Shown one piece after another: positions 8,343-16,418 of a stretch of DNA of 64,000 nt (its first letter is position 1; each line of letters starts with the position of its first letter). The notes beneath the pieces are model-generated. The model saw only the letters and a program-made list of their open reading frames with translations. It did no database searches and had not been told where the DNA came from. Source of the stretch: Chloroflexota bacterium (GTDB lineage Bacteria > Chloroflexota > Anaerolineae > Promineifilales > Promineifilaceae); the NCBI GenBank assembly GCA_014584575.1, contig JACTMP010000022.1, forward strand, positions 186,001 through 250,000. Direction: 5' to 3'. The position numbers and the translations under genes were made by a program.

Positions 8343-9784
8343 CGTTCCATAGCTAACGTCACCGGTTCCGGGGTAGGGATTTGCCCCAGGGCGGCTTCGG
8401 TGGCGGTCTGGTGTTTGACCCCTTTTTGGAAGGCGGGCGCGTTGGCGGGAATGTGGTAGGTGAGGATAGTGCCCAGGCTTATCGGCGGCGGTTCGGTTGC
8501 CAGTGAGACGAGCGTCACCCGCCGCCCCGCCTCTTTGAGCCGGATGAGCGTGACCAGGATTTCTTCGGTGACGATGGCCGTGACCAGCACCATCGTACTG
8601 GCCCAGGGCAGCCGGGTGCTTTCGCGCAGCATCATCTTGTCAATCGAGGCCGTTCCAAATTCGGTCACGGCCGCTAATGCTTCCAACACATGCCCCAGTT
8701 GATCGGGGGAACGACTGGGGGCTACCCGAATGGGTTGGTCCGAGTTGGGGACGGAACCGTTGGCATAGACGCCGACGCCCCAACCCTGCTGGATGCCGTA
8801 ATTGGCAATGGAGCCGGCGACGCTGACGGCCCGTTCCAATTGTTCGGGGTCGAAACCCATCCAATGCCGGGTATAGGTAGCTACATTCAAAAAGACGGCG
8901 ATGGTCATGCCGGTGGAGGGGTCATACACTTTGGTTTGCAGGTGGCCGCGCACGGCCGTTGCCTTCCAATGCACATCCCGAAAACGATCCCCCGGCTGGT
9001 AATCCCGAATCCCCTGCGTCTTGATCGGGTCGGTAAAGAGGCTGCGCCGTACCTTCACTTCGCCAAACGGCTCTTTAGGCGGCAGACCCAATTCTGCCAG
9101 TGGGTAAATATGGGGGTAGACCACCAGTTGGTCCCGGTAATCGTGGTCACGGGTGAGGGTGAACAGGGTGAAAATATCGCCGGAGGCATACGAAACAGGG
9201 CCAAGTTTGTAGAAACCGCGTTTGGGAAAACGCAGTGTTACTTCTCGTTCAATCGTCTCATGCCCGGCCATGGAGAGGGTGATTTGCCAGGTGTATTGGC
9301 CGATAATCTCGCTGGCGGTTTGCGCCAGCAGGCTTTCTTGTTCTATTGCTACCGGCAGCGTGTCCCGGATTTGCACCCAGGTCAGCGGCAGCGGCTTGTC
9401 GTTGATAATGTGCATGTGCATCTGCACCGGCTCGCCGGGGAAGACGTGGGTGCGGTCAAAACTGCGCTCGTAGGCCACGCCCAACAAGGCCACATCTTTC
9501 CAGTAGCGGCTGACCCCGGCAATGAGCAGCAGGGCCACCCCCAGCGCGATCAGGGGCGCGGAACGCCCGGCGATCAGGCCGACGATGATGAAAAAAACGG
9601 CCAGCGGCACCCAGGCGTCGCTGAAAATGCTGTGTTCCCGTTCACGGAAAACCAGGCCGCGCGCCTGGGCAATGGAAGCCACATCCTGCCCGCCGCTGCG
9701 CCACACGTTGCGCCGCGCCTGCTTTTGGATCTCTTTCTGGGTTTCCCGCGCCAGTAGTTGGATGTGATAGATGTTTTCGGACAT
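8336..9784 (-). CDS. DUF58 domain protein
   Basis: 482 aa. A soluble leader is followed by two membrane segments (about 60-95: AWVPLAVFFIIVGLIAG and LIALGVALLLIAGV). Then comes a beta-sandwich region and the DUF58 signature GIRDYQPGDRFRDVHWKATA, here followed by LQTKVYDPST. DUF58 proteins usually act with a MoxR AAA ATPase encoded beside them, probably in envelope stress or assembly of surface structures. The upstream MoxR and downstream DUF4129 genes have the same direction with 50-bp gaps, which supports one operon. Confidence 0.9.
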   Translation of the reverse strand: MSENIYHIQLLARETQKEIQKQARRNVWRSGGQDVASIAQARGLVFREREHSIFSDAWVPLAVFFIIVGLIAGRSAPLIALGVALLLIAGVSRYWKDVALLGVAYERSFDRTHVFPGEPVQMHMHIINDKPLPLTWVQIRDTLPVAIEQESLLAQTASEIIGQYTWQITLSMAGHETIEREVTLRFPKRGFYKLGPVSYASGDIFTLFTLTRDHDYRDQLVVYPHIYPLAELGLPPKEPFGEVKVRRSLFTDPIKTQGIRDYQPGDRFRDVHWKATAVRGHLQTKVYDPSTGMTIAVFLNVATYTRHWMGFDPEQLERAVSVAGSIANYGIQQGWGVGVYANGSVPNSDQPIRVAPSRSPDQLGHVLEALAAVTEFGTASIDKMMLRESTRLPWASTMVLVTAIVTEEILVTLIRLKEAGRRVTLVSLATEPPPISLGTILTYHIPANAPAFQKGVKHQTATEAALGQIPTPEPVTLAMERD

Positions 9785-9797
9785 GGATTTTAGGAGC

Positions 9798-9843
9798 GGC
9801 AGGTGGCAAGTGACCTGCTACCTGCAACTTGCCACCTGCTACC
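9798..9843. repeat. Heptamer inverted repeat (GGCAGGT / ACTTGCC)
   Basis: GGCAGGTGGCAAGTG-type units face ACCTGCAACTTGCCACC. The MoxR stop (TAG in AATCGGTAGCAGG) falls inside the first unit. It fills the MoxR-DUF58 gap. Confidence 0.85.
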
Positions 9844-10777
9844 GATTTTCCACCGGCACTGCCACCGTGTTCACCACATCGCGGATGATGTCGGCGGGTT
9901 GGCGGCCGCGCAGGCGGGTTTGCGGGTTGACGAGCAGGCGATGGGTGAGGACGTAGGGGGCCAACTGTTTGACATCATCGGGAATGACGAAGTCACGGCC
10001 GTGAATGGCTGCCCGCGCTTTACTGGTGTGGAACAGGGCCATGGTGGCGCGTGGGCTGGCGCCTAGCGCAATATCCTCATGGTGGCGCGTGGCGCGGCAG
10101 ATGTTGACCACATAGTGGCGCACACTTTCTTCCACCCGCACCGCGCGCACATCGGTTTGCATCCGCATAATCTCTTCTGGCTCCACCACTTTTTCCAGCG
10201 TGTCCAGGGGGTCTTGCTGCTCAAAACGGAGCAGCAGGTCATTTTCTTCGCCGGCCGAGGGGTAGCCGATGGCAATTTTCATCAGGAAACGGTCAAGCTG
10301 CGCTTCCGGCAGGGGGAAGGTGCCTTCCAGTTCGATGGGGTTTTGCGTGGCCAGGACGAGGAACGGCCGTGGCAGTGCATGGGTAGCAATATCCACCGTC
10401 ACCTGCCGCTCCTGCATCGCCTCCAGCAGCGCCGACTGCGTGCGCGGCGTGGCCCGGTTGATCTCATCCGCCAGCAAAATCTGGGCAAAAATAGGGCCGG
10501 GCCGGAACTCGAATTCTTGCTTTTTCTGGTTGTAAAAATAGATGCCGGTGACATCGGAGGGAAGCAGGTCGGGCGTAAACTGGACGCGGTGAAAGGTGCA
10601 GCCCAGCGAGGCGGCAATGGTTTTCGCCAGCGTCGTTTTGCCCGTGCCGGGCACATCTTCCAACAGCAGATGCCCGTTGGTGAGCATGGCAATCAAGGCC
10701 AGGTCAATCACTTCGTCTTTACCGACGATCACTTTCTGGATATTTTGGCGTAAGCGGGTGGCAATTTCGGAAATCAT
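9839..10777 (-). CDS. MoxR-family AAA+ ATPase
   Basis: 312 aa, the standard MoxR length. Walker A is VPGTGKTTLAKTIA near 41-54, Walker B LLADEINRATPRTQSALLEAM near 105-125, and sensor 1 LVLATQNPIELEGTFPLPEAQLDRF. The C-terminal lid holds ASPRATMALFHTSKARAAIHGRDFVIPDD. MoxR ATPases are chaperone-like remodelers that mature partners, often with VWA or DUF58 proteins. First gene of the MoxR-DUF58-DUF4129 unit. Confidence 0.95.
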   Translation of the reverse strand: MISEIATRLRQNIQKVIVGKDEVIDLALIAMLTNGHLLLEDVPGTGKTTLAKTIAASLGCTFHRVQFTPDLLPSDVTGIYFYNQKKQEFEFRPGPIFAQILLADEINRATPRTQSALLEAMQERQVTVDIATHALPRPFLVLATQNPIELEGTFPLPEAQLDRFLMKIAIGYPSAGEENDLLLRFEQQDPLDTLEKVVEPEEIMRMQTDVRAVRVEESVRHYVVNICRATRHHEDIALGASPRATMALFHTSKARAAIHGRDFVIPDDVKQLAPYVLTHRLLVNPQTRLRGRQPADIIRDVVNTVAVPVENR

Positions 10778-10790
10778 AGGCTTTATTGGT

Positions 10791-10828
10791 GTCAGGTGCT
10801 CAGGTGTTCAAGTGTCAGGTGTCGGGTA
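10791..10828. repeat. Heptamer array (GTCAGGT / TCAGGTG)
   Basis: Four to five degenerate CAGGTGT-type units in the MoxR 5' region. No facing arm was found. Confidence 0.6.
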
Positions 10829-10890
10829 ATGTTGTTTGTTTTACGTGAGCGGCGCTCGTTCTTATGAGTTCGCGGTATGACCACCAACTC

Positions 10891-10945
10891 GTCACGCATC
10901 ACGCATCACGGGTCACGGATTACCGATTACGGATTAGCGATCACC
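10891..10945. repeat. Heptamer array (CACGCAT to GATTACC units)
   Basis: Units drift from CACGCAT through GGTCACG to GATTACC/GATTACG. The stop of the J-domain gene (TAA in AATCCGTAA, minus strand) lies within it at 10927-10929. Confidence 0.75.
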
Positions 10946-11754
10946 TCTCCCAACCGGGCAACGGCCGTTTCCAATTCCCTAATTTCGGCGCGGCGGCGGT
11001 GGATGAGGGCGGCCAGGTCGTCGCGCACTTCTTCCCACCAGATACGGCCGTCCGCTTCCAATAGTTCGGCTTTGCGCCAGAGGCGGGTGGTGTTCTCCTG
11101 TTGCAAGGCGGCCAACTGCTGCCGGGCGCGTCGTCTGCGCCGTTGCAGCCTTAAGATTTGTTCGTGCAGGCGGCGCAGTTCACGGCCGTCTAGTGCTGCC
11201 AGTTCACGCACGGCCGTGGGGTCCAGTTCATCCGCCAGGTCGCGCAGCGCGGCCACGTCCTGCTGTTGGTAGGCCACATTGACGGCCGACATCATGGCCG
11301 TCATATAGGCGCGTTCGATGCCGTTAGCGGCCCGGTCGGGGTGAAAGCGGCGCGCCAGTTCACGGTAGAGCCGCTTTTCAGCGGCGCGGTCACGGCCGCC
11401 GCCCAGGTCGGGCAGGTCGGCGTCGGCGGGCAGGTCATCGTGCAGGGGGATGTCGTCACGGCCGTGCCAGAAGGGATCGTCCGGGTCATAGGGAATGCCA
11501 AACTCCTCGGCCTGTTGCAGCAGTTGTAGCCGCGTCCACAACGCCTGTTTGTAGGCGCGCAGTTCCAGATAATCATCCACCAGGTGGCCGATTTTCAAGC
11601 GGCACTGCATCCGAAAAGCGTTCACGGCTGCCTGCGCCTGGGCCAATTCCGCTTCGGCGGCCAACAATTCGGCCTGCGCCTGTTCCCGCTCCGCCTGCAA
11701 GCGGCGGCGCTGCTCGTGGTTGGTGGTGGCTTTTTGTAAGGCCAGTTCGGTCAT
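10927..11754 (-). CDS. Coiled-coil protein with J-domain-like segment
   Basis: 275 aa from the ATG at 11754; the upstream TTG at 11763 is a weaker start. An Ala/Gln/Glu-rich coiled coil covers the first 75 residues. It is followed by an acidic linker (DPDDPFWHGRDDIPLHDDLPAD), then a J-like helix pair with the HPD tripeptide (KRLYRELARRFHPDRA), which stimulates Hsp70 ATPase in true J proteins. A second basic coiled coil (LHEQILRLQRRRRRARQQL) ends the protein. An Hsp70 co-chaperone role is an inference from HPD; no dnaK is near. Confidence 0.7.
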   Translation of the reverse strand: MTELALQKATTNHEQRRRLQAEREQAQAELLAAEAELAQAQAAVNAFRMQCRLKIGHLVDDYLELRAYKQALWTRLQLLQQAEEFGIPYDPDDPFWHGRDDIPLHDDLPADADLPDLGGGRDRAAEKRLYRELARRFHPDRAANGIERAYMTAMMSAVNVAYQQQDVAALRDLADELDPTAVRELAALDGRELRRLHEQILRLQRRRRRARQQLAALQQENTTRLWRKAELLEADGRIWWEEVRDDLAALIHRRRAEIRELETAVARLGEVIANP

Positions 11755-11802
11755 GGCGGGCAAGTATAGGGGAAGACGGCCGTTTCGTCACGCTCTGACA
11801 CC

Positions 11803-11854
11803 GGTAATCGGTGGTCGGTAATCGGTAATCGGACAGCGATGATTACCGATTACC
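11803..11854. repeat. Heptamer inverted repeat (GGTAATC / GATTACC)
   Basis: Four GGTAATC/GGTGGTC units face GATTACC units. On the minus strand the first unit encodes the last residues (Gly-Asn-Arg) and the TAA stop of the ADP-ribosylglycohydrolase gene. Confidence 0.85.
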
Positions 11855-12751
11855 AGCTTGCACCAGCAGTTGTAGCGCCAACGCCTCAATCTCGCTGCAC
11901 ATTGCCAGTTTGTTTAGCCAGGTGGGGGGAATCCCGGCACGGCCGTAAAACGCCCCCGCCAGTTGGCCGCAGACGGCGGCGGTGGTGTCGGCGTCGTCGC
12001 CCAGGTTAGCGGCCATAAGTACGGCCGTGTCAAACGCATCGGTCTGGATAAAACAGAACAGCGCCGCTTCCAACGAATCTACCACGTACCCGGAGCCGCG
12101 AATTTGCGCCGTCGTTTTTTGCCGGTAGTCGCCGTTGGCGATGGCCTGGATTTTGGGTAGGGTGGGTTGGTAGAGCGTCTGGCGCAAGATTTCCTCTTTG
12201 CTGCTGCCGGTCAGGGCCAGATGGAGCATGACGCCAAAGAGACGGCACGCTTCCATACATTCAGCCGCCCCGTGTGTGGTGCGGGAACTTTCAGCGGCGT
12301 AGTGGAGTACGGCCGTGACATCCGGGCTGTAAGCCATCGCTATCGGGGCCAGTCGCATAATAGAGCCGTTTCCCGCGCTGTACGGGTCGGTGGAGCCGCT
12401 AAAGGGGTTGCCATCGCGTTCAAAGGCGTGCAGCGCGGTGCGCACGGTGATGCCAATGTCAAAGCAACGGCCGTTGCTGCTCATATAACCGTGATTCATC
12501 CAGTCGCAATAGCGCTGCATCTGGTCGGTGGCGTCAAAACCCCGGCGCTGCACCAGGCTGTGCGCCAGGCAGAGCGCCATCGAAGTATCGTCCGTCCATT
12601 GCCCCACTTCCAGTCCAAACGGCCCGCCGCCGACCATATCCGTCAGCGGCGTAAACGAACCACGCGGCTTAAACTCAACCGTTGTGCCCACCGCATCGCC
12701 GACGGCCAATCCCAATAAACAACCGGTGTATTTGTCTTGTGAGTTTGTCAT
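11843..12751 (-). CDS. ADP-ribosylglycohydrolase family protein (DraG-like)
   Basis: 302 aa. The dinuclear metal site is visible at both ends: GLAVGDAVGTTVEF and WTDDTSMALCLAHSL near the N-terminus, ANLGDDADTTAAVCGQLAGAFYG near the C-terminus. NGSIMRLAPIAM in the middle is also family-typical. These enzymes remove ADP-ribose from proteins or small molecules; the target is not shown. No DraT-like transferase is adjacent. The C-terminal residues are built from a heptamer repeat. Confidence 0.93.
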   Translation of the reverse strand: MTNSQDKYTGCLLGLAVGDAVGTTVEFKPRGSFTPLTDMVGGGPFGLEVGQWTDDTSMALCLAHSLVQRRGFDATDQMQRYCDWMNHGYMSSNGRCFDIGITVRTALHAFERDGNPFSGSTDPYSAGNGSIMRLAPIAMAYSPDVTAVLHYAAESSRTTHGAAECMEACRLFGVMLHLALTGSSKEEILRQTLYQPTLPKIQAIANGDYRQKTTAQIRGSGYVVDSLEAALFCFIQTDAFDTAVLMAANLGDDADTTAAVCGQLAGAFYGRAGIPPTWLNKLAMCSEIEALALQLLVQAGNR

Positions 12752-12807
12752 AGGTTAAGTTTAGCGAGTAATAAAGATCAAGAATTAGTTTCGGTAATGG
12801 AATCATG

Positions 12808-12891
12808 TCATTCCGAGCGAAGTCTTCGGAGCGAGGAATCTTTCACTTGATCAGTGCGAAAGGTTCCTTGCCGAAGACGGCTCGGAATGAC
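12808..12891. repeat. 84-bp palindromic element (GTCATTCCGAGC ends)
   Basis: Imperfect long inverted repeat: GTCATTCCGAGCGAAGTCTTC on the left, GAAGACGGCTCGGAATGAC on the right, with a second nested pair GGAATCTTTC/GAAAGGTTCC. A shorter relative is at 35351-35394. It sits between a start (12751) and a stop (12918), both minus-strand genes. Confidence 0.75.
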
Positions 12892-12917
12892 AATTTCAAT
12901 ACACCGAGCGTGGATTA

Positions 12918-13439
12918 TCATCGGTAAAAATCAATCCAACGAATGTGAAACGAGTTCGGGTTTTGGCTGTGGAAGTCCGGCGGCAGAGTGACTTCAATTG
13001 TGCCGTTTGTCAACGGGATTTGGTCGGCGTTGCCATCTTCATTTTTCAGAGAGACGGGCATCCAGTAGGGGCTGCTGCTGTCAATGGGAGCGTCGTTAAC
13101 GCTCTGGCGAACCTGGCTGTCAGTGCTGGAAATGTTCAGGGTCACGGCCGTGTCCCCATACGTCAACACCATCTCTTCCAACCCGTTCAGGTGGAAGCGC
13201 AACCTCATTGTCCGTCGCCACTCGCCGGACGACAACTGCACTTTCGCGCCGCCGATGCCGCTGGGACTGGTGATGTCGAACACGGCCGTGTCACCCGATA
13301 ACTGCACCGCCACTTTTGTCCCTGCGCCTTCAGTGGTAATCACTGTTAAAGATGGCGGCGCTGGCGGTGTTTGTGAATAACAGCTCGCGAGCGGCAGCGC
13401 CAGAAGTAACAATAAAAGAAAACCCATAACAAATCGCAT
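12918..13439 (-). CDS. Small secreted lipoprotein, function unknown
   Basis: 173 aa from ATG 13439, which has AAGGGG eight bases upstream; a start at 13556 would put 39 non-signal residues first. The signal peptide MRFVMGFLLLLLLALPLASC ends in a lipobox with Cys20. The mature part is beta-rich (TKVAVQLSGDTAVFDITSPSGIGGAKVQL) and ends in FHIRWIDFYR. I do not recognise a domain. Its upstream neighbour is divergent. Confidence 0.7.
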   Translation of the reverse strand: MRFVMGFLLLLLLALPLASCYSQTPPAPPSLTVITTEGAGTKVAVQLSGDTAVFDITSPSGIGGAKVQLSSGEWRRTMRLRFHLNGLEEMVLTYGDTAVTLNISSTDSQVRQSVNDAPIDSSSPYWMPVSLKNEDGNADQIPLTNGTIEVTLPPDFHSQNPNSFHIRWIDFYR

Positions 13440-13590
13440 AACAAAACCCCTTATGAAATGATTACGGCCGTCAATAACAAGTAAAAGATCAGGTGTTTGC
13501 GCGCGTCTACATGCAAAATTCACGATCTTTCCCGGCAGCGAGATTATAATAGCCAATCATTGTCGGCCAAACAAACCATATTCCGTATCT

Positions 13591-13630
13591 GGTAATCGCC
13601 GTTCACCGATTACCGACTACCGATTACCGA
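13591..13630. repeat. Heptamer inverted repeat (GGTAATC / GATTACC)
   Basis: One GGTAATC unit faces three GATTACC-type units immediately before the cyclase start at 13635, leaving no room for a normal ribosome binding site. Confidence 0.75.
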
Positions 13631-13634
13631 AACA

Positions 13635-15470
13635 ATGTCCACCAAAGAACTTCACTACAAATGGGAATGGAATTTACAGGCAGAACCGCAGGCCATCTGG
13701 CCGTTTTTTGCCGATACCAACCGGGTGAACCGGGACACCGGCCTCTTTCCGCTGGCGCAGCGCGACCGGGAGGAGGGGGAGCGGTTGGCCGGGCGACGCC
13801 GGTTACGCTACCACCTGCCCGTCCCCTTTCTGCATCTGGATTATGAAGAAGAGCCGTTTGAGTGGATTTTCCCCTACCGCTATGGCGTCGTGCGCCACTT
13901 CACCAATAAACTGGTCTCCACCTTTCGCGTCAGCGCCGAGTTAAACCCCCGGCCCGGCGGTGGCACACACCTGATTTACCAGTCGTGGATACAGCCGCGT
14001 AATGCGTTGGGGGCGCTGGGCGTGGCTGTGGCCATTGGCAAAGTGGCCCCGCGCCGGTTTGACAAGGCCATTCGCGCTTATGACCGGCTGGCGGCGGCGG
14101 CGGCGCTGCCCATTTTTGCCCCATTGGTGCAGTTGGCGGCTGGCGGCTCTCAGCGGCTGGCGCAAATGCAGGCGGCGTTGATAGGGCGCGGCATGGATTC
14201 CACCCTGGTGGCGCGGCTGGCGGAATTGATCCAGCGCGGGGATGAGTTTACACTGTCCCGGCTACGGCCGTACCAGTTTGCCGACCTCTGGAGTGTACCC
14301 CGTAAACAGGTGTTGGAACTCTTTCTGGAAGCGACCCGCATTGGCTTGCTGGACTTTCAATGGGAACTGTTGTGCCCCATGTGCCGGGGGGCAGAAGACC
14401 GTGTCAGCGCCCACCTGTCGGATGTACACACCGAAGCGCATTGTTTCACCTGCAACATTAACTTTAGCGCCAATTTTGAGAATGCAGTGGAATTGACATT
14501 TACACCCAACCCGGCCATCCGCGACGTGCCCCGGATTGAATTTTGCGTGGCCGGGCCAGAGGTGACGCCGCACATTGTGGTGCAGCAGATATTACCGCCG
14601 GCCGCGCAGCGACTGGTGATGCCGGTGTTGGAACCGGGGCGCTACCGCTTGCGCACCATGGCCCAGCCGGGCGGCCAATATCTGCGGGTGGTTGAAAACG
14701 GCCGTGACCATCTCCCCATCGTCCTCGACGGCCGTGACTGGCCCACCGACGAACTCCCCCTCACCCCCATGCCCCGGCTGGAACTGGCGAATGAAACGCC
14801 GGCGCCGCAAATGGTGATCCTGGAGCGCACCGCCTGGAGTGACCAGGCAGCCACCGCTGCCGAGGTGTTCGCCTTGCAGCGTTTCCGCGACCTGTTTGCC
14901 AACGAAGCGCTGCGCCCCGGCGAGCAGATTGGCGTGGGCAGCCTGACGGTGCTGTTCACCGACCTGGTGGATTCCACGCGCATGTACCGCGAAATTGGCG
15001 ACGCACCCGCCTTTGGCCTGGTGATGAACCATTTTGACGTACTGCGGGCGGCCATTGATGCCGAACAGGGGGCCATTGTGAAGACGATTGGCGATGCGGT
15101 GATGGCCGTTTTCCGGCGGCCCATTGCCGCGCTGCGGGCCATCCAGAAAGCGCAAGAGCAATTGGCAAATCCGCCGGAGGGGATACGGCCGTTGCAGCTA
15201 AAAGCCGCCGCCCATACCGGCCATTCCATTGCCGTCACCCTCAACGAACGCCTCGACTATTTTGGCACCACCATCAACATCGCCTCCCGCCTGGAAAAGT
15301 TTGCCCGCGCCAATGAAATTATCGTTTCCGATAACCTGTACCACGACCCCGAAGTGCAGGCGTTTTTGCAAAACGCGGGCGGCGCCCTGACAATTGAAGA
15401 ATTTGACGAGATGCTCAAAGGGTTTGATAATGAAAAGTTCCACCTCTGGCGTATAACGGCCAGAGCGTGA
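13635..15470 (+). CDS. Class III adenylate/guanylate cyclase with SRPBCC and DUF5939-type N-terminal region
   Basis: 611 aa. The N-terminus resembles a SRPBCC/polyketide-cyclase-like domain (WEWNLQAEPQAIWPFFADTNRVN). A central region has a zinc-ribbon-like CPMC...CFTC pair. The cyclase domain begins near 432: LTVLFTDLVDSTRMY supplies the metal-binding Asp, KTIGDAVMAVF the second, and DYFGTTINIASRLE the transition-state Asn/Arg. It should form cAMP or cGMP as a dimer; purine choice cannot be decided from what I can see. No membrane segment is present. The start is constrained by the heptamer repeat ending four bases upstream. Confidence 0.9.
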   Translation: MSTKELHYKWEWNLQAEPQAIWPFFADTNRVNRDTGLFPLAQRDREEGERLAGRRRLRYHLPVPFLHLDYEEEPFEWIFPYRYGVVRHFTNKLVSTFRVSAELNPRPGGGTHLIYQSWIQPRNALGALGVAVAIGKVAPRRFDKAIRAYDRLAAAAALPIFAPLVQLAAGGSQRLAQMQAALIGRGMDSTLVARLAELIQRGDEFTLSRLRPYQFADLWSVPRKQVLELFLEATRIGLLDFQWELLCPMCRGAEDRVSAHLSDVHTEAHCFTCNINFSANFENAVELTFTPNPAIRDVPRIEFCVAGPEVTPHIVVQQILPPAAQRLVMPVLEPGRYRLRTMAQPGGQYLRVVENGRDHLPIVLDGRDWPTDELPLTPMPRLELANETPAPQMVILERTAWSDQAATAAEVFALQRFRDLFANEALRPGEQIGVGSLTVLFTDLVDSTRMYREIGDAPAFGLVMNHFDVLRAAIDAEQGAIVKTIGDAVMAVFRRPIAALRAIQKAQEQLANPPEGIRPLQLKAAAHTGHSIAVTLNERLDYFGTTINIASRLEKFARANEIIVSDNLYHDPEVQAFLQNAGGALTIEEFDEMLKGFDNEKFHLWRITARA

Positions 15471-15492
15471 AAGATTCAGATTCAAAAGCGGA

Positions 15493-15590
15493 GTTCGCAT
15501 CCTCAGAACTTGTCCTGAGCTTGCCGAAGGATGCGAACCGGCGGGCATCTGAGGATGCCCACTCCTCTTATTTCGATCAACTGCGATTGG
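15493..15590. repeat. Composite palindromic repeat (GCATCCTCAG / CTGAGGATGC)
   Basis: Contains TTCGCATCCTCAG, a nested GTCCTGAGCTTGCCGAAGGA motif, and ATCTGAGGATGCCCACTC. A shorter form of the same element without the nested block is at 57964-58009. It fills the gap after the cyclase gene. Confidence 0.7.
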
Positions 15591-15636
15591 TTCAATCTCC
15601 AAGATTAAACCAATTTTGCCTATCAGGAGCGCGACG

Positions 15637-16338
15637 ATGGAACAGGTGTACGGCCGTGTAGCCATTTTGTATCCCGCAACCCAAACCACCGGGCAAAAAG
15701 CAAAAGTTGATAACGATCTGTTTGCCGGGCTGTTTCGCGCCCTGGCAGATAAAGGCGTTCAGGCTGAACCAATCGCCTACCACGATGATTTTTTCGTCGC
15801 GGTGAAGGAGCAACTCTTACAGGCCGATGGCGTGCTGGTGTGGGTAAACCCCATTGAAGCCGGACGTGACCGAGCCATGCTGGACGCCTTGCTGCGTGAA
15901 GTGGCTGCTGCCGGTATTTTTGTCAGTACCCACCCCGACATTATTTTGAAGATGGGCACAAAGGAAGTGTTGTACCAGACCCGCGCTATGGGCTGGGGCT
16001 GTGACACGCATCTTTATCACACGGCGGCGCAGATGGACCAGGAACTCCCGTCACGGTTGGCTTCGGGGCAGGCGCGGGTATTGAAGCAGTACCGGGGCAA
16101 CGGCGGGTTGGGTGTCTGGAAAGTGCAGCTTCTTCCGGGCGACTTCTCCCCGCCAAAGCCGGATACCCTCATGCGCGCCCGCCACGCCATACGCGGCGCG
16201 GGTGAAGATACGTATGTGCTGTGTGAAATTAACGTCAGCAGCGTCTCCCCGTTTCCTGAATCAGCCATCCCTTACATTGCCGAGGCGACGGCCGTGCAGG
16301 TACACAAACGTTCTCATAGCCCAGCCGGTGATGAATGA
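15637..16338 (+). CDS. Cj0069-like protein with internal deletion
   Basis: 233 aa from ATG 15637 (CAGGAG upstream). The N-terminal 150 residues match the Cj0069-type family as I know it: VAILYPATQ, YHDDFFVAVKEQLLQADGVLVWVNPIE, GIFVSTHPDIILKMGTKEVLYQTRAMGWG, RVLKQYRGNGGLGVWKV. The C-terminus has the family ending GEDTYVLCEINVSSVSPFPESAI. Intact members are about 330 aa or more; the roughly 100 residues between these blocks are replaced by a short unrelated linker (PGDFSPPKPDTLMRARHAIR). The reading frame is open, so it may make a shortened protein, but an ATP-grasp-like activity is unlikely. Confidence 0.65.
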   Translation: MEQVYGRVAILYPATQTTGQKAKVDNDLFAGLFRALADKGVQAEPIAYHDDFFVAVKEQLLQADGVLVWVNPIEAGRDRAMLDALLREVAAAGIFVSTHPDIILKMGTKEVLYQTRAMGWGCDTHLYHTAAQMDQELPSRLASGQARVLKQYRGNGGLGVWKVQLLPGDFSPPKPDTLMRARHAIRGAGEDTYVLCEINVSSVSPFPESAIPYIAEATAVQVHKRSHSPAGDE

Positions 16339-16372
16339 AAATCGTGTGCAGCAGGCATTTGAGTGCCGCCGG

Positions 16373-16414
16373 AAGGCGATGAATCGCCTATTACAAACGG
16401 TTCTACGAGGAGTA
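16373..16414. repeat. GGCGAT hairpin element
   Basis: GGAAGGCGATGAATCGCC followed by TATTACAAACGGTTCTACGAGG. The same words recur at 62717-62767 and partly at 23147-23174, so this is a dispersed small palindrome. The AGGAG near its end also serves as ribosome binding site for the DinB gene. Confidence 0.6.
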
Positions 16415-16418
16415 AAAG

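Noticed and set aside
8690..9757. 355-codon plus-strand frame opposite the DUF58 gene
   Set aside because: The DUF58 protein is well supported; the antisense frame has low-complexity content.
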